Shown here one piece after another: positions 31,484 through 40,430 of a stretch of 41,563 bases of DNA. Source of the DNA: DASXYU01 sp036502295 (GTDB lineage: Bacteria > Actinomycetota > Actinomycetes > Mycobacteriales > Jatrophihabitantaceae); contig DASXYU010000004.1 in the NCBI GenBank assembly GCA_036502295.1, positions 1 to 41,563 on the forward strand. The letters are read 5' to 3'. The position numbers were made by a program, and so were the translations under genes. Under the pieces are notes generated by a model. The model ran no database searches, was not told where the DNA came from, and worked only from the letters and a program-made list of their open reading frames with translations. Each line of letters opens with the position of its first letter. Positions within the stretch are counted from its first letter, which is position 1.

Positions 31484-32842
31484 CTACAGCGGCAAGTCCT
31501 CAAGCATTTCGGTGACGAGCGCAGCGATCGGTGAACGCTCCGACCGTGTCAGGGTGACGTGGGCGAAGAGCGGATGACCGCGCAGCGCCTCGATCACCGC
31601 GGCGACACCGTCGTGGCGTCCGACGCGGAGGTTGTCACGCTGCGCTACGTCGTGGGTGAGAACGACACGCGAACCCTGGCCGATGCGGGACAGGACGGTG
31701 AGGAGCACGTTGCGCTCGAGTGACTGCGCCTCATCCACGATCACGTAGGAGTCGTGCAGCGATCGTCCACGGATGTGGGTGAGGGGCAGTACCTCGAGCA
31801 GGCCGCGGTCGAGCACCTCGTCCATCACGTCGCCGCTCACCAGCGCGCCGAGCGTGTCGAAGACCGCCTGGGCCCACGGACCCATCTTTTCGGCCTCGTT
31901 GCCGGGCAGGTAACCAAGGTCCTGACCGCCGACGGCGTAGAGCGGGCGGAAGACGACGACCTTCTTGTGCAGGCGCCGCTCGAGAACCGCCTCGAGACCG
32001 GCGCAGAGTGCCAGCGCGGACTTGCCGGTGCCGGCACGTCCTCCGAGGGAGACGATGCCGATCTCGTTGTCGAGGAGCAGATCCAGGGCGATGCGCTGCT
32101 CGGCGCTGCGTCCGTGCAGGCCGAAGGCCTCGCGGTCACCGCGCACCAGCTTCACCGTCTTGTCGGCGGTGACGCGCGCCAGCGCCGACCCCTTCTCGGA
32201 GTGCAGGACGAGCCCGGTGTGCGTGTACTCCTCCGCGACGTCGGTGAAGTCCGAGTGGGTGACGAGGTCGATGTGCTCGCCGTCATAGAGCGCGTCGATC
32301 GTGGAGCCGGCCACGTCGAGCTCACGCATGCCGGTATAGCCCGAGGAGTCGGCGACCGGGTGGATGCGGTACTCGTCGGCCTTGATGCCGACCGAGGCCG
32401 CCTTCACGCGAAGGGGCATGTCCTTGCTGACGAGCGTGACGTCGAAGCCGTCGGAGGCGAGGTTCAGCGTCACGGCGAGGATGCGCGAGTCGTTGCTGTC
32501 GATACGGAAGCCGGCCGGCAGCGCGTTGATGTCGGAGTGGTTCAGCTCGACGCGCAGCGTGCCGCCGTCGGTGCCGATCGGCACGGGCGAGTCGAGGCGG
32601 CCGTGCTTGATGCGCAGGTCGTCAAGAGTGCGCAAGGTCTGACGGGCGAACCAGCCCAGCTCGGGGTGATGACGCTTGCCCTCGAGCTCGGAGATGACGA
32701 CGAGTGGGAGGACGACTTCATGCTCAGCAAAGCGGCCGAGGGCACCGGGATCGGAGAGGAGGACCGACGTATCCAGGACGAACGTTCTCACCCCCTCCTC
32801 CACAGTGGCACGTGCGGATTCGAGCGGGTAAGCAGCGGTCAT
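31484..32842 (-). CDS. phoH2: PIN-PhoH fusion protein (PhoH2)
   Basis: 452 residues. The N-terminal PIN ribonuclease domain has D24 in FVLDTSVLLSDP, ISELEGKRHHPELG and DSNDSRILAVTLNL. The C-terminal PhoH ATPase has Walker A GGRAGTGKS (267-275) and Walker B VIVDEAQ (367-373), plus LTHDVAQRDN. In mycobacteria PhoH2 is an RNA helicase/RNase reported as a toxin with an upstream antitoxin, PhoAT. Here a 66-codon open frame ends in an ATGA overlap at its start (see findings). Its position before the fum/glpX block matches Rv1095 (from memory). Confidence 0.94.
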   Translation of the reverse strand: MTAAYPLESARATVEEGVRTFVLDTSVLLSDPGALGRFAEHEVVLPLVVISELEGKRHHPELGWFARQTLRTLDDLRIKHGRLDSPVPIGTDGGTLRVELNHSDINALPAGFRIDSNDSRILAVTLNLASDGFDVTLVSKDMPLRVKAASVGIKADEYRIHPVADSSGYTGMRELDVAGSTIDALYDGEHIDLVTHSDFTDVAEEYTHTGLVLHSEKGSALARVTADKTVKLVRGDREAFGLHGRSAEQRIALDLLLDNEIGIVSLGGRAGTGKSALALCAGLEAVLERRLHKKVVVFRPLYAVGGQDLGYLPGNEAEKMGPWAQAVFDTLGALVSGDVMDEVLDRGLLEVLPLTHIRGRSLHDSYVIVDEAQSLERNVLLTVLSRIGQGSRVVLTHDVAQRDNLRVGRHDGVAAVIEALRGHPLFAHVTLTRSERSPIAALVTEMLEDLPL

Positions 32843-33011
32843 GTAGTCGCTCCGGTGATGGTCCGGTGGGATATGTGGTGCGACCCGGGTCGGGCTGGCC
32901 TTTCGATGACTTGGTCTCGGGAGTCGATGGGTGGGCCGCCAGGTAGGACGCTAGGCGGCAAAGATGAAATCCGATGGATTTTCGCGCCACGACGCGCCGC
33001 ATAATTTGGTG

Positions 33012-33452
33012 GTGGCAGCGACACCCCGGATTCCGGCATCGAGGCACCTGCAACGTGCCAAGGATCTCGTCGATTCCCGCTACAGGGAGCCGCTTACCGT
33101 TGCCGATATGGCGCGCGCCGCGGGGCTGTCTTCGGCCCATTTCAGCCGGGCCTTCCGGTCGTCCTTCGGGGAATCACCACATGCCTACCTGCTCACCAGG
33201 CGCCTGGAGCGCGCCGCGGCCCTGCTGCGCAATACCGATCGGTCGGTGGCCGACATCTGCATGACCGTGGGGTTGTCGAGTGTCGGTTCGTTCACCACGA
33301 GCTTCACTCGGATGTTCGGCCGGACGCCGGTGGCATACCGCGCGAGCTTCGTTCCGGCCGCCGCGCACGCGCTCATCCCGGCGTGCGTGCTGCGCGCCTA
33401 CGGCCGTCCGCAACTGCGCACGTTTCGAGAAGACGGCACCGCGGCGGGCTGA
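33012..33452 (+). CDS. AraC-family regulator, HTH-only
   Basis: 146 residues from GTG 33012; GTG 33009 and ATG 32964 are alternatives. CATAAT at 33000-33005 is a good -10 box placing the transcription start at about 33012, so a leaderless GTG is likely. Two helix-turn-helix motifs are visible: LTVADMARAAGLSSAHFSRAF and SVADICMTVGLSSVGSFTTSF, then RMFGRTPVAYR. There is no ligand domain. It is followed 46 bp later by a VOC protein gene, a pairing often seen in actinobacteria, where it probably controls that gene. Confidence 0.9.
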   Translation: MAATPRIPASRHLQRAKDLVDSRYREPLTVADMARAAGLSSAHFSRAFRSSFGESPHAYLLTRRLERAAALLRNTDRSVADICMTVGLSSVGSFTTSFTRMFGRTPVAYRASFVPAAAHALIPACVLRAYGRPQLRTFREDGTAAG

Positions 33453-33498
33453 ATAGCGTGGCGCGCACCTACTTCATCCACGTCAAAGGGAGACCGAT

Positions 33499-33939
33499 GT
33501 GATCAGCACCGCCAGCACCCAGGTCTGGGTGCATGACCAGGACGCAGCGCTCGACTTCTACGTGAACAAGCTCGGCATGGAGACGAGGCAGGACGTCTCG
33601 TTCCCGGCACTCGGCGGCTTCCGCTGGCTCACCGTCGGCTGGCCCGCAGAGGTGTTCAGCCTCGTCCTCATGTCCATCCCGCCGGAGCCGGTGATGGACG
33701 CCGCGACGCAGGAGCAGGTCCGCGACCTCATGGGCAAGGGCTTCTCCGGCGGCATCTTCCTCACCACCGACGACTGCCAGGCGCGCTACGAGGAACTCTC
33801 GGCACGCGGCGTCGAGTTCACCTCGGCACCGGAGAAGGTGCCCTACGGGATCGACTGCGGACTGCGCGACCCGTCCGGTAACAGCATCCGGCTGGCGCAG
33901 ATCGCCTTCGACGACTCCGTCGTCGTGCGTGTCGCCTAG
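33499..33939 (+). CDS. VOC/glyoxalase-like protein
   Basis: 146 residues from GTG 33499, with a purine-rich GGGAG about 9 bp upstream. It shows the paired beta-alpha-beta-beta-beta modules of the vicinal-oxygen-chelate fold: VWVHDQDAALDFYVNKLGMETRQDV and later GGIFLTTDDCQARYEELSARGVEF, ending GLRDPSGNSIRLAQ. Such proteins bind or detoxify small molecules. The substrate is unknown. It is probably co-transcribed with the AraC regulator. Confidence 0.9.
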   Translation: MISTASTQVWVHDQDAALDFYVNKLGMETRQDVSFPALGGFRWLTVGWPAEVFSLVLMSIPPEPVMDAATQEQVRDLMGKGFSGGIFLTTDDCQARYEELSARGVEFTSAPEKVPYGIDCGLRDPSGNSIRLAQIAFDDSVVVRVA

Positions 33940-33951
33940 ATGTGCCGCGAA

Positions 33952-34848
33952 CTAGTCATCGGTCTCGAGGCGCGAGCCTTGCTCGCGCCTCGACCCCCGC
34001 TCGCGCCTCGACCCCCGCTCGGCCGGGCGCGACAGATCGCTGCCCCACTGGCTCCAGGAGCCGGGGTAGAGCCGGGTGTTCTCGATGCCGGCGACGGCCA
34101 TCGCGAGCAGGTCGTGGCAGGCGGTGACACCGGAGCCGCAGTAGGCGATCGCACCGTCCGCACCGATCTCGGCGAAGCGCGATCGCAGCTCGTCGGCTGA
34201 GCGGAAGCGTCCGTCCTCGGCGAGATTGCCCTGCCAGGGTGCGCTGAGCGCGCCGGGGATGTGCCCCGGCCGCGGGTCGATCGGCCCGCCCTGCCGGTAG
34301 CGCTCCTCGGTGCGGGCGTCATAGACGGGAATACCGGCGGCCACCGCCGTCGCGACCGCATCGGCGTCGGCGAACCGGTCCGCGGGCCACTCATGCACCG
34401 AACGTTGGGCCGGGAACGGCACCGGCACGTCGGTGGTGAGTTCTCCGCCGCTGGCGTTCCAGGCGGCGAGACCTCCGTCGAGGACGGCCACCGGCTCGCC
34501 GAGGGCGTGCAGCATGAACCAGAGTCGGGCCGCCTGCGCACCGCCGGAGTCGTCGTAGGCGACGACCGGCGTTCCGTTCGCGATGCCCATCCGTCCGAGT
34601 GCGGCGGAAAAGGCCGACTCGGCGGGTAGCGGGTGCCGGCCGCTCAGCTCGCCCGCTGGTCCCGCGAGGTTGGAGTCGATATCGAGCCAGACTGCGCTCG
34701 GGATGTGTCCGGCCTCGTACTCGGCAAGACCGGAACGGCCGTCCTCGGCGCCAGGGACTTGCAGGTACCAGCGCACATCGACGACCCGCACCTCGTCCAG
34801 GTGCTCGCGTAACCAGTCAGCGGTGACAAGTGGTCCGGTGAAACTCAC
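33952..34848 (-). CDS. Thiosulfate/3-mercaptopyruvate sulfurtransferase (two rhodanese domains)
   Basis: 298 residues. The first, inactive rhodanese domain (about 7-135) has VVDVRWYLQ and VVAYDDSGGAQAARLW; the second (150-277) has the catalytic loop YCGSGVTA with C237. It transfers sulfur to cyanide or another thiol acceptor. The last 25 residues are an odd charged tail (RGSRRE repeated) coded by an 18-bp tandem repeat and look like a recent addition. The gene is convergent with the VOC gene and follows the DUF3352 gene by 18 bp. Confidence 0.92.
   Translation of the reverse strand: MSFTGPLVTADWLREHLDEVRVVDVRWYLQVPGAEDGRSGLAEYEAGHIPSAVWLDIDSNLAGPAGELSGRHPLPAESAFSAALGRMGIANGTPVVAYDDSGGAQAARLWFMLHALGEPVAVLDGGLAAWNASGGELTTDVPVPFPAQRSVHEWPADRFADADAVATAVAAGIPVYDARTEERYRQGGPIDPRPGHIPGALSAPWQGNLAEDGRFRSADELRSRFAEIGADGAIAYCGSGVTACHDLLAMAVAGIENTRLYPGSWSQWGSDLSRPAERGSRRERGSRREQGSRLETDD
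33966..34021. repeat. Hairpin and 18-bp tandem repeat within the sulfurtransferase 3' end
   Basis: A perfect 12-bp stem, CGAGGCGCGAGC (33966-33977) against GCTCGCGCCTCG (33981-33992), with a 3-nt loop. It overlaps an 18-bp exact tandem repeat (33982-33999 and 34000-34017). The hairpin lies 26 bp past the VOC gene stop and can end its transcript, while the minus strand codes for the charged tail of the sulfurtransferase. Confidence 0.75.
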
Positions 34849-34866
34849 GCGACCACGTTAACGGGA

Positions 34867-36408
34867 CTAGTTGAGGACGAGGTTGAGTTCCACATGCACC
34901 CCACTGCTTGTGAGGCGCTCAGTCATGCCCACCGCCGCGATCATGGCAGCATCCCCGGACGGCTCGGAGCCGGCGAACTTCAGCAACTCCTGCACGTTGG
35001 CGTACATCGCGAACTGGGCGTCGGCGGCGTCCGGAACGGCGCTGCGGAACAGCGACGTGCTGCCGAGTGAGCTGCCGCCCTTGGAGAGTTCAGCCGCGTA
35101 CGAGGACGAGGTCGCCACAGTGAATGTGCTTCCGCTGCCGTAGACGCCGACGGGCTCTTGGGTGCCGTCGCCGTACTTGTCGATCAGCTCCTCGATGACG
35201 CGCTTGGCCCGATCGGCGTCGCCGCCCGTGACGACCGCGCCGATGTCGGGGGCGTCTGCGTCGCCGTTCAAGCTGAAGGCGATGTCGTCGCCGAGGACGG
35301 CACTGAGATCATCGGGGAGCTTGATGTCCGTGCCGTCGAAGATCTGACCGGCGAAGGTCATCAGCTGCGGGCCGATCGTCGACCACTGCTTCTGGTAGGA
35401 CTTGCCGAGGCCGCGCAGGTCCAGCGCGAGAACGCTGTCCGCAGGCAGCGCGGTGATACCTGAGACGGAACCGGCGAGCGAGCCGGTCTGCTTCTGGTCG
35501 TAGATGTCGACGTTGAGCCGTCCGCCGCCGCCGTTGAGGTCGACGTCGAAGCTCACCTCACCGGTGAGCTCCGCCAGCGCGTGGTCCAGCTGCGTCGTGT
35601 CGACTTCGGGGGTCGAGATCCCGGACGCCTCGGTCACGTCGAACAGTGACTGCAGCCCGTTGCCGGAGAGGTACGTCTTCGCCAGAGGCTGAAGCTCGGC
35701 AAGGTTCGCGTAACCGCCGAGAATGTCGCCGTCGCCGACGGTGTCCGCGGCCGAGGCGTAGCCGCTCGTCTTCGAGAGGGCACCATTGGCGGCGAGATCC
35801 TTCAGCGCGTCATCGAGATCGGCCTGCGTCGTGGAGGCGTAGGCGTAGCCGTCCTTGATCTCGTAGACGATCGGGTCGCTGGAGGTGTCCTGCGCGAGCT
35901 TGGCGAGTCCGTCCTTCGCCTTCTTCTCATCCTTCAGCTGGATGGCGATGAGCGGGTAGGGCTGGCCACCACCAGTGGTGAGCAGCGCGGCGCCGATACG
36001 CACACCGGCCCATTCCTTGATCTTGTTCCAACTCAGCGACGAGTCACTGCCATCCGGCGCGATGAGGGAGTTGATGAGCGACCCGGCCGGGTCGTCCTTG
36101 CTCACCTTGTCCTTCACCTCGGGAAACTTGTTCGCGATGTCATACATCGCGAGCTTCTGACCGGCGCTGGGGTCCAGGTTCACCTGGGCGAAGGCGATCG
36201 TCTTCGCCGGCAGCGCGGAGGCGAGGCCGGGCGTAGCCGTGCCGGAGAGCTTGCCGGCGAGCTGCGCGGCCGCGATGCCACCGGCCACGAGGACGACGGC
36301 ACCCAGCGGCGCTCCGATCCTCAGCCAGCGACGGCGCCGCTTCGGCGCAACAGGTGCGACGAGCTGCGGCTCGTCCTCGATGCTGAAATCCGCTCCGGAC
36401 TCCGTCAC
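34867..36408 (-). CDS. DUF3352 membrane-anchored protein
   Basis: 513 residues from GTG 36408, with GGGAGGG upstream. The cytoplasmic N terminus is acidic then basic (PKRRRRWLRIG), a single membrane helix covers about 35-55, and the long extracytoplasmic part begins TPGLASALPAKTIAFAQVNLDPSAGQK, the standard DUF3352 opening. Further landmarks are ALDLRGLGKSYQKQW and LPDDLSAVLGDDIAFSL. The function of the family is unknown. It precedes the sulfurtransferase on the same strand. Confidence 0.88.
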   Translation of the reverse strand: MTESGADFSIEDEPQLVAPVAPKRRRRWLRIGAPLGAVVLVAGGIAAAQLAGKLSGTATPGLASALPAKTIAFAQVNLDPSAGQKLAMYDIANKFPEVKDKVSKDDPAGSLINSLIAPDGSDSSLSWNKIKEWAGVRIGAALLTTGGGQPYPLIAIQLKDEKKAKDGLAKLAQDTSSDPIVYEIKDGYAYASTTQADLDDALKDLAANGALSKTSGYASAADTVGDGDILGGYANLAELQPLAKTYLSGNGLQSLFDVTEASGISTPEVDTTQLDHALAELTGEVSFDVDLNGGGGRLNVDIYDQKQTGSLAGSVSGITALPADSVLALDLRGLGKSYQKQWSTIGPQLMTFAGQIFDGTDIKLPDDLSAVLGDDIAFSLNGDADAPDIGAVVTGGDADRAKRVIEELIDKYGDGTQEPVGVYGSGSTFTVATSSSYAAELSKGGSSLGSTSLFRSAVPDAADAQFAMYANVQELLKFAGSEPSGDAAMIAAVGMTERLTSSGVHVELNLVLN

Positions 36409-36552
36409 GTCGGCCCTCCCGCTCGTGTGCGTAGATCCTGAGAGGAATCTACGCATGCCCATCGGCGCGCACCAGCACAAGTCGAGCAAATGCCCTGACG
36501 TTGCTCAGTTTCACCTACACGCAAGTGCATACCGCTCGGTACGATAGGCGGC

Positions 36553-37386
36553 GTGGCGCGCAGGTTCAGTCAGGTAGATGTCTTCACCGAACTGCCCTAC
36601 TTCGGCAACCCGCTCGCCGTGGTCATCGACGGTGAGGGCCTGCGGGATGAATTGATGGCCCGCTTCGCGCGGTGGACGAACCTTTCCGAGACGACCTTCC
36701 TGCTGCCGCCGACGAGCCTTGAGGCCGATTACCGCGTACGGATCTGGACACCGACCGGCGAGCTTCCCTTCGCGGGGCACCCGACGTTGGGCAGCTGTCA
36801 CGCGTGGCTGCAGTCGGGGGGTCGGCCGAAGCAGCCAGGCGTGATCGTGCAGGAGTGCGCCGTCGGACTCGTCGAGATTCTGCGCAGCAGCACCGGCGTC
36901 CTTGCCTTCGCGGCACCTCCGCTTATCCGATCGGGCGACGTCGACGAAGCCACCATCGATGACATCGCGCGCCAGCTGCGGATCCCCCGCTCGGCGATCG
37001 CCGAGGCGCAGTGGGTCGACAACGGGCCCGGCTGGATCGCAGTCATGCTCGCCACCGCGGAGGACGTCCTTACCGTGCATCCGACGGCTGTGGAGCAGCG
37101 CATCGGTGTCGTCGGGATGTATCCACAGGGCTCGGCGCACGCCTATGAGGTGCGCGCCTTCGTCCCCATGTCGGGCAAGGTCGTGGAAGACCCGGTGACC
37201 GGCAGCCTCAACGCGAGCCTTGCACAGTGGCTCATCGGTACGGGGCGAGTGAGCGCGCCGTACACCGCGACACAGGGCGCGATGCTCGGGCGGGCCGGCG
37301 TGGCTCAGGTCAGTCAGACGGAGGACGGTCGCATCTGGGTGGGCGGGCACGTCGCCACCGGTGTCATCGGCAGCGTCGAGATCTAG
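36553..37386 (+). CDS. PhzF-family isomerase/epimerase
   Basis: 277 residues from GTG 36553. FTELPYFGNPLAVV, E46 in TNLSETTFLLPP (the conserved acid), IWTPTGELPFAGHPTLGSCH and late EDPVTGSLNASLAQWL are the PhzF marks. The family uses a diaminopimelate-epimerase-like fold; most members have unknown substrates and no phenazine genes are nearby. TACGAT at 36540-36545 could be a -10 box for a leaderless GTG. Confidence 0.92.
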   Translation: MARRFSQVDVFTELPYFGNPLAVVIDGEGLRDELMARFARWTNLSETTFLLPPTSLEADYRVRIWTPTGELPFAGHPTLGSCHAWLQSGGRPKQPGVIVQECAVGLVEILRSSTGVLAFAAPPLIRSGDVDEATIDDIARQLRIPRSAIAEAQWVDNGPGWIAVMLATAEDVLTVHPTAVEQRIGVVGMYPQGSAHAYEVRAFVPMSGKVVEDPVTGSLNASLAQWLIGTGRVSAPYTATQGAMLGRAGVAQVSQTEDGRIWVGGHVATGVIGSVEI

Positions 37387-37396
37387 CTGATCCGCG

Positions 37397-38200
37397 CTAG
37401 GCGCCGAACCTTCTCTGGCGGGTGCCGTAGTCGCGCAGCGCGCGGAGGAAGTCGATCTTGCGGAAGTCGGGCCAGAGCGCGTCACAGAAGTAGAACTCGG
37501 AGTGCACCGACTGCCAGAGCAGGAAGCCACCCAGCCGCTGCTCCCCCGACGTCCTGATCACCAGGTCGGGGTCGGGCTGGCCGGCGGTGTAGAGATGCTC
37601 GGCGATGTGGTCGACGTCGATGGTCTCGGCGAGCTCGTCGATGGAGGTGCCCTTCGCCGCCTGTTCGTGCAGCAACGAGCGCACCGCATCCGCGATCTCG
37701 CGCCGGCCGCCATAGCCGACGGCAATGTTGACGTTGAGACCGTCGCGGTCGGCCGTCCTCTCCTGCGCTGCCTTCAGCGCCGCCGCGGTGTCGGGCGGAA
37801 GGAGGTCGAGGGCACCGACGACGTTGAGTCGCCAAGGACGGCCGTCGGCGGAGAGCTCGTCGGCGACACCGGCGATGATGCGCAGCAGTGGCTCCAGCTC
37901 GTCCATGGGACGGCGCAGGTTGTCAGTGGAGAGCAGCCAGATGGTCACCGTGTCGACGCCGACCTCGGTGCACCAGTCCAGGAGGTCGGCGATGTGCTGT
38001 GCGCCGACGACGTGGCCGTGTGTCACGTCGTCGAAGCCTGCAGCGCGGGCCCAGCGGCGGTTGCCGTCGATCATGATCGCGATGTGGCCGGGAACGGGGA
38101 GCCTGTCGAGGTTGCTGCGCAACCTGCGCTCGTAGACGCCTTCGAGGTTCGGGCGCAGCACCCGGCGAAATACCGTATAGATGCCGTCGCGGACTCCCAC
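37397..38200 (-). CDS. uppS: Short-chain cis-prenyltransferase (isoprenyl transferase)
   Basis: 267 residues from GTG 38200. D45 in IAIMIDGNRRWAR is the catalytic acid of the undecaprenyl synthase family; RTSGEQRLGGFLLWQSVHSEFYF and DALWPDF complete the signature. Position next to the DUF255 gene and length match mycobacterial Rv1086 (from memory), which makes Z,E-farnesyl diphosphate rather than the long chain. It links to ispH of this window through isoprenoid supply for wall lipids. Chain length is inferred. Confidence 0.92.
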   Translation of the reverse strand: MGVRDGIYTVFRRVLRPNLEGVYERRLRSNLDRLPVPGHIAIMIDGNRRWARAAGFDDVTHGHVVGAQHIADLLDWCTEVGVDTVTIWLLSTDNLRRPMDELEPLLRIIAGVADELSADGRPWRLNVVGALDLLPPDTAAALKAAQERTADRDGLNVNIAVGYGGRREIADAVRSLLHEQAAKGTSIDELAETIDVDHIAEHLYTAGQPDPDLVIRTSGEQRLGGFLLWQSVHSEFYFCDALWPDFRKIDFLRALRDYGTRQRRFGA

Positions 38201-38345
38201 GTCTATCGACCTTAGTCCGCTCGCGCTCCGGCACAGGCAATCTCTACAAAACCGGATCAAGTGCGCAGGCAACGCCGGCATCGGTGATGGCGGCACTCCC
38301 CGGAGTGTTTGCAGCTCTCGCCCGCCTCACCGTGAGCGCCGCTAG

Positions 38346-40430
38346 CTAACGGTGGTCGAGTTGCTCCACAAGCGCCTCGACCGTAGTGACGGGTAGGTCG
38401 CACACCATCCCGCGGCAGACGTAGGCGGCGGCACCGCCGTCGACCAGAGGACGGCCGGCCAGCAGCGGAACGGCTGGCTGATCGGTGAGGCCGGAGACGA
38501 TTACCGCGCCGGGTGGGCGGTTCTGCCATGCGGCGCGGGTCAACCCGTTGTCAGAATCGCCCACTCGCGCACTATGTGGCCCGGCGCGATCGCTCACGAT
38601 CGCGACCTGTGGCCCGGCGCGATCGCTCACGATCGCGACCTGTTGTGGTCCTGCCAATAGCGCCTCGGCGGCGGTGAGGCCCCAGCCGAAGAAACGCGGG
38701 TGCTCCACGAGGACGGCATTCGCGGCGAGAGCACGCTCGGCCGCGTCGCGGTGTGGGGTCGACCCGGTGAGCGCCGAGTAGGTGATGAGGGCGTTGATCA
38801 GCGCGGAGGTGCCGCTCGGGTGCGCGTTGTCGGAGACCTCCTTGGGGCGGCGGACCAGCAGTTCGGCATCGCTGCCGGTGTCATAGAAGGAGCCGCCCTC
38901 GGCCGCGAAGTGGGTCAGTGCGAAGCCGAGGAGCTCGCCTGCGGCCGTGAGCCAGCGTGGGTCGGTGGTCGCCTGATGCAGCGCGAGGAGTCCCTCGGCG
39001 ACGTCGCCGTAGTCCTCGGCTACCGCGAGTGCGTCACCGACGACGCCGTCACGTGACGTCCTCCGCAACCTGGGGGTACCTCCCGCCTGCGGAGGACCAT
39101 CGACGAGGTGCAGGCGCAGCAGCAGCCCTGCCGCGGCCTCGGCGGCGGCGAGGTAGCGCGGCTCGTCGAGCAGGATGCCGGCTTCGGCAAGGGCCGCTGT
39201 CGCCAGGCCGTTCCAGGCGGCGACGACCTTGTCATCACGCGCGGGCTGAGGACGGGTCGTCCTCGCTGCGAGCAGCAGCGCGCGGATCTCGGCGAACGCG
39301 TCCTCATCGATGCCGAGCGCGCCCGGGTCACGCGGCAGCTGCAGCGTGGAGGCGCCCGCTTCGAACGTGCCGTGCTCGGTGACGGTGAAGAGTTCAGCGG
39401 CGAGCGCGCCGCGGGACTGTCCCAGGATGTCGACGAGGTCAGCACGGCTGAAGACATAGGTGAGGCCCTCGACCCCGGCGGAGTCCGCGTCGAGGGCGGC
39501 AGCGAAACCTCCCTGTGGCGTGCCGAGGTCACGGATGAGGAAGTCTGCGGTCTCGCGGGCGATGCGCTCGGCAAGAGGAGCGGACGTCAGGCGCCACCAA
39601 TGCAGGTAGACGCGTAGCAACTGCGCGTTGTCGTACAGCATCTTCTCGAAGTGCGGCACGACCCAGGCGGCGTCGACGGAGTAGCGGGCGAAGCCTCCAG
39701 CCAGCTGGTCGTAGATGCCGCCGCGCGCCATCGCGTCAAGAGTCCGCGCCGCCATCGTGAACGGCGTGGCGAAGTTCGTCCTCTCGTGTTCGCGCAGCAG
39801 GAACTCGAGCACCATCGACGGCGGGAACTTGGGTGCTCCGCCGAAGCCGCCGCGCTGGTCGTCGAACTGTGCCTCGAGCGCACCGACGGCGCGCGCGAGG
39901 TCTTCGGCCGTCGGTAGCTCTGACGCGATTGAAGTGAGTGCCGCCTGCTCGGCGATCGTTGCGGTGATGCGTTGGCCTGCGGCGCGAACCTCGTCACGCT
40001 GCTCGCGCCACAGTTGTCTGACCTGGGTGAGCAGCCGGATGAACTGCGTCTTGGGGAAGTAGGTGCCCGCGTAGAAGGTCTCCCCCTCGGGGGTGAGCAG
40101 GCAGGTCATCGGCCAGCCGCCCTGGCCGGTGAGGGCGACCGTCGACTCCATGTAGACGGCATCGATGTCGGGCCGTTCCTCGCGGTCGACCTTGATGCTC
40201 ACGAAGTTCTCGTTGAGGACGGCCGCCACCTCATCGTCCTCGAACGACTCATGTGCCATGACGTGGCACCAATGGCAACTGCTATAGCCCACTGAGAGCA
40301 GGATGGGTACGTCCCGTGTTTTCGCTTCGTTGAGCGCCTCTTCCGACCAGGGCCACCAGGCGACCGGGTTGTCTTTGTGCTGCAGCAAATACGGGCTTGT
40401 CGAGGCTCCGAGACGGTTCACAGAGACCAT
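38346..40430 (-). CDS. DUF255/YyaL-type thioredoxin-fold protein with six-hairpin domain
   Basis: 694 residues from ATG 40430. The opening LGASTSPYLLQHKDNPVAWWPWSEEAL is diagnostic. A thioredoxin-like domain follows with C52/C55 in SSCHWCHVM, then FVSIKVDREERPDID. The rest is an alpha/alpha six-hairpin glycosidase-like region (GGFGGAPKFPPSMVLEFLL, GGIYDQLAGGFARYSVD, PHFEKMLYDNAQLLRVYL). The role of the family is unknown. An 11-residue in-frame duplication lies near residue 620. It matches mycobacterial Rv1084 in position. Confidence 0.93.
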   Translation of the reverse strand: MVSVNRLGASTSPYLLQHKDNPVAWWPWSEEALNEAKTRDVPILLSVGYSSCHWCHVMAHESFEDDEVAAVLNENFVSIKVDREERPDIDAVYMESTVALTGQGGWPMTCLLTPEGETFYAGTYFPKTQFIRLLTQVRQLWREQRDEVRAAGQRITATIAEQAALTSIASELPTAEDLARAVGALEAQFDDQRGGFGGAPKFPPSMVLEFLLREHERTNFATPFTMAARTLDAMARGGIYDQLAGGFARYSVDAAWVVPHFEKMLYDNAQLLRVYLHWWRLTSAPLAERIARETADFLIRDLGTPQGGFAAALDADSAGVEGLTYVFSRADLVDILGQSRGALAAELFTVTEHGTFEAGASTLQLPRDPGALGIDEDAFAEIRALLLAARTTRPQPARDDKVVAAWNGLATAALAEAGILLDEPRYLAAAEAAAGLLLRLHLVDGPPQAGGTPRLRRTSRDGVVGDALAVAEDYGDVAEGLLALHQATTDPRWLTAAGELLGFALTHFAAEGGSFYDTGSDAELLVRRPKEVSDNAHPSGTSALINALITYSALTGSTPHRDAAERALAANAVLVEHPRFFGWGLTAAEALLAGPQQVAIVSDRAGPQVAIVSDRAGPHSARVGDSDNGLTRAAWQNRPPGAVIVSGLTDQPAVPLLAGRPLVDGGAAAYVCRGMVCDLPVTTVEALVEQLDHR
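38575..38640. repeat. 33-bp exact tandem duplication inside the DUF255 gene
   Basis: Two identical 33-bp units (38575-38607 and 38608-38640) add 11 in-frame residues (QVAIVSDRAGP twice). Each unit contains CGCGATCG-CTCA-CGATCGCG, an 8-bp stem with a 4-nt loop, which may have promoted slippage. Confidence 0.92.
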
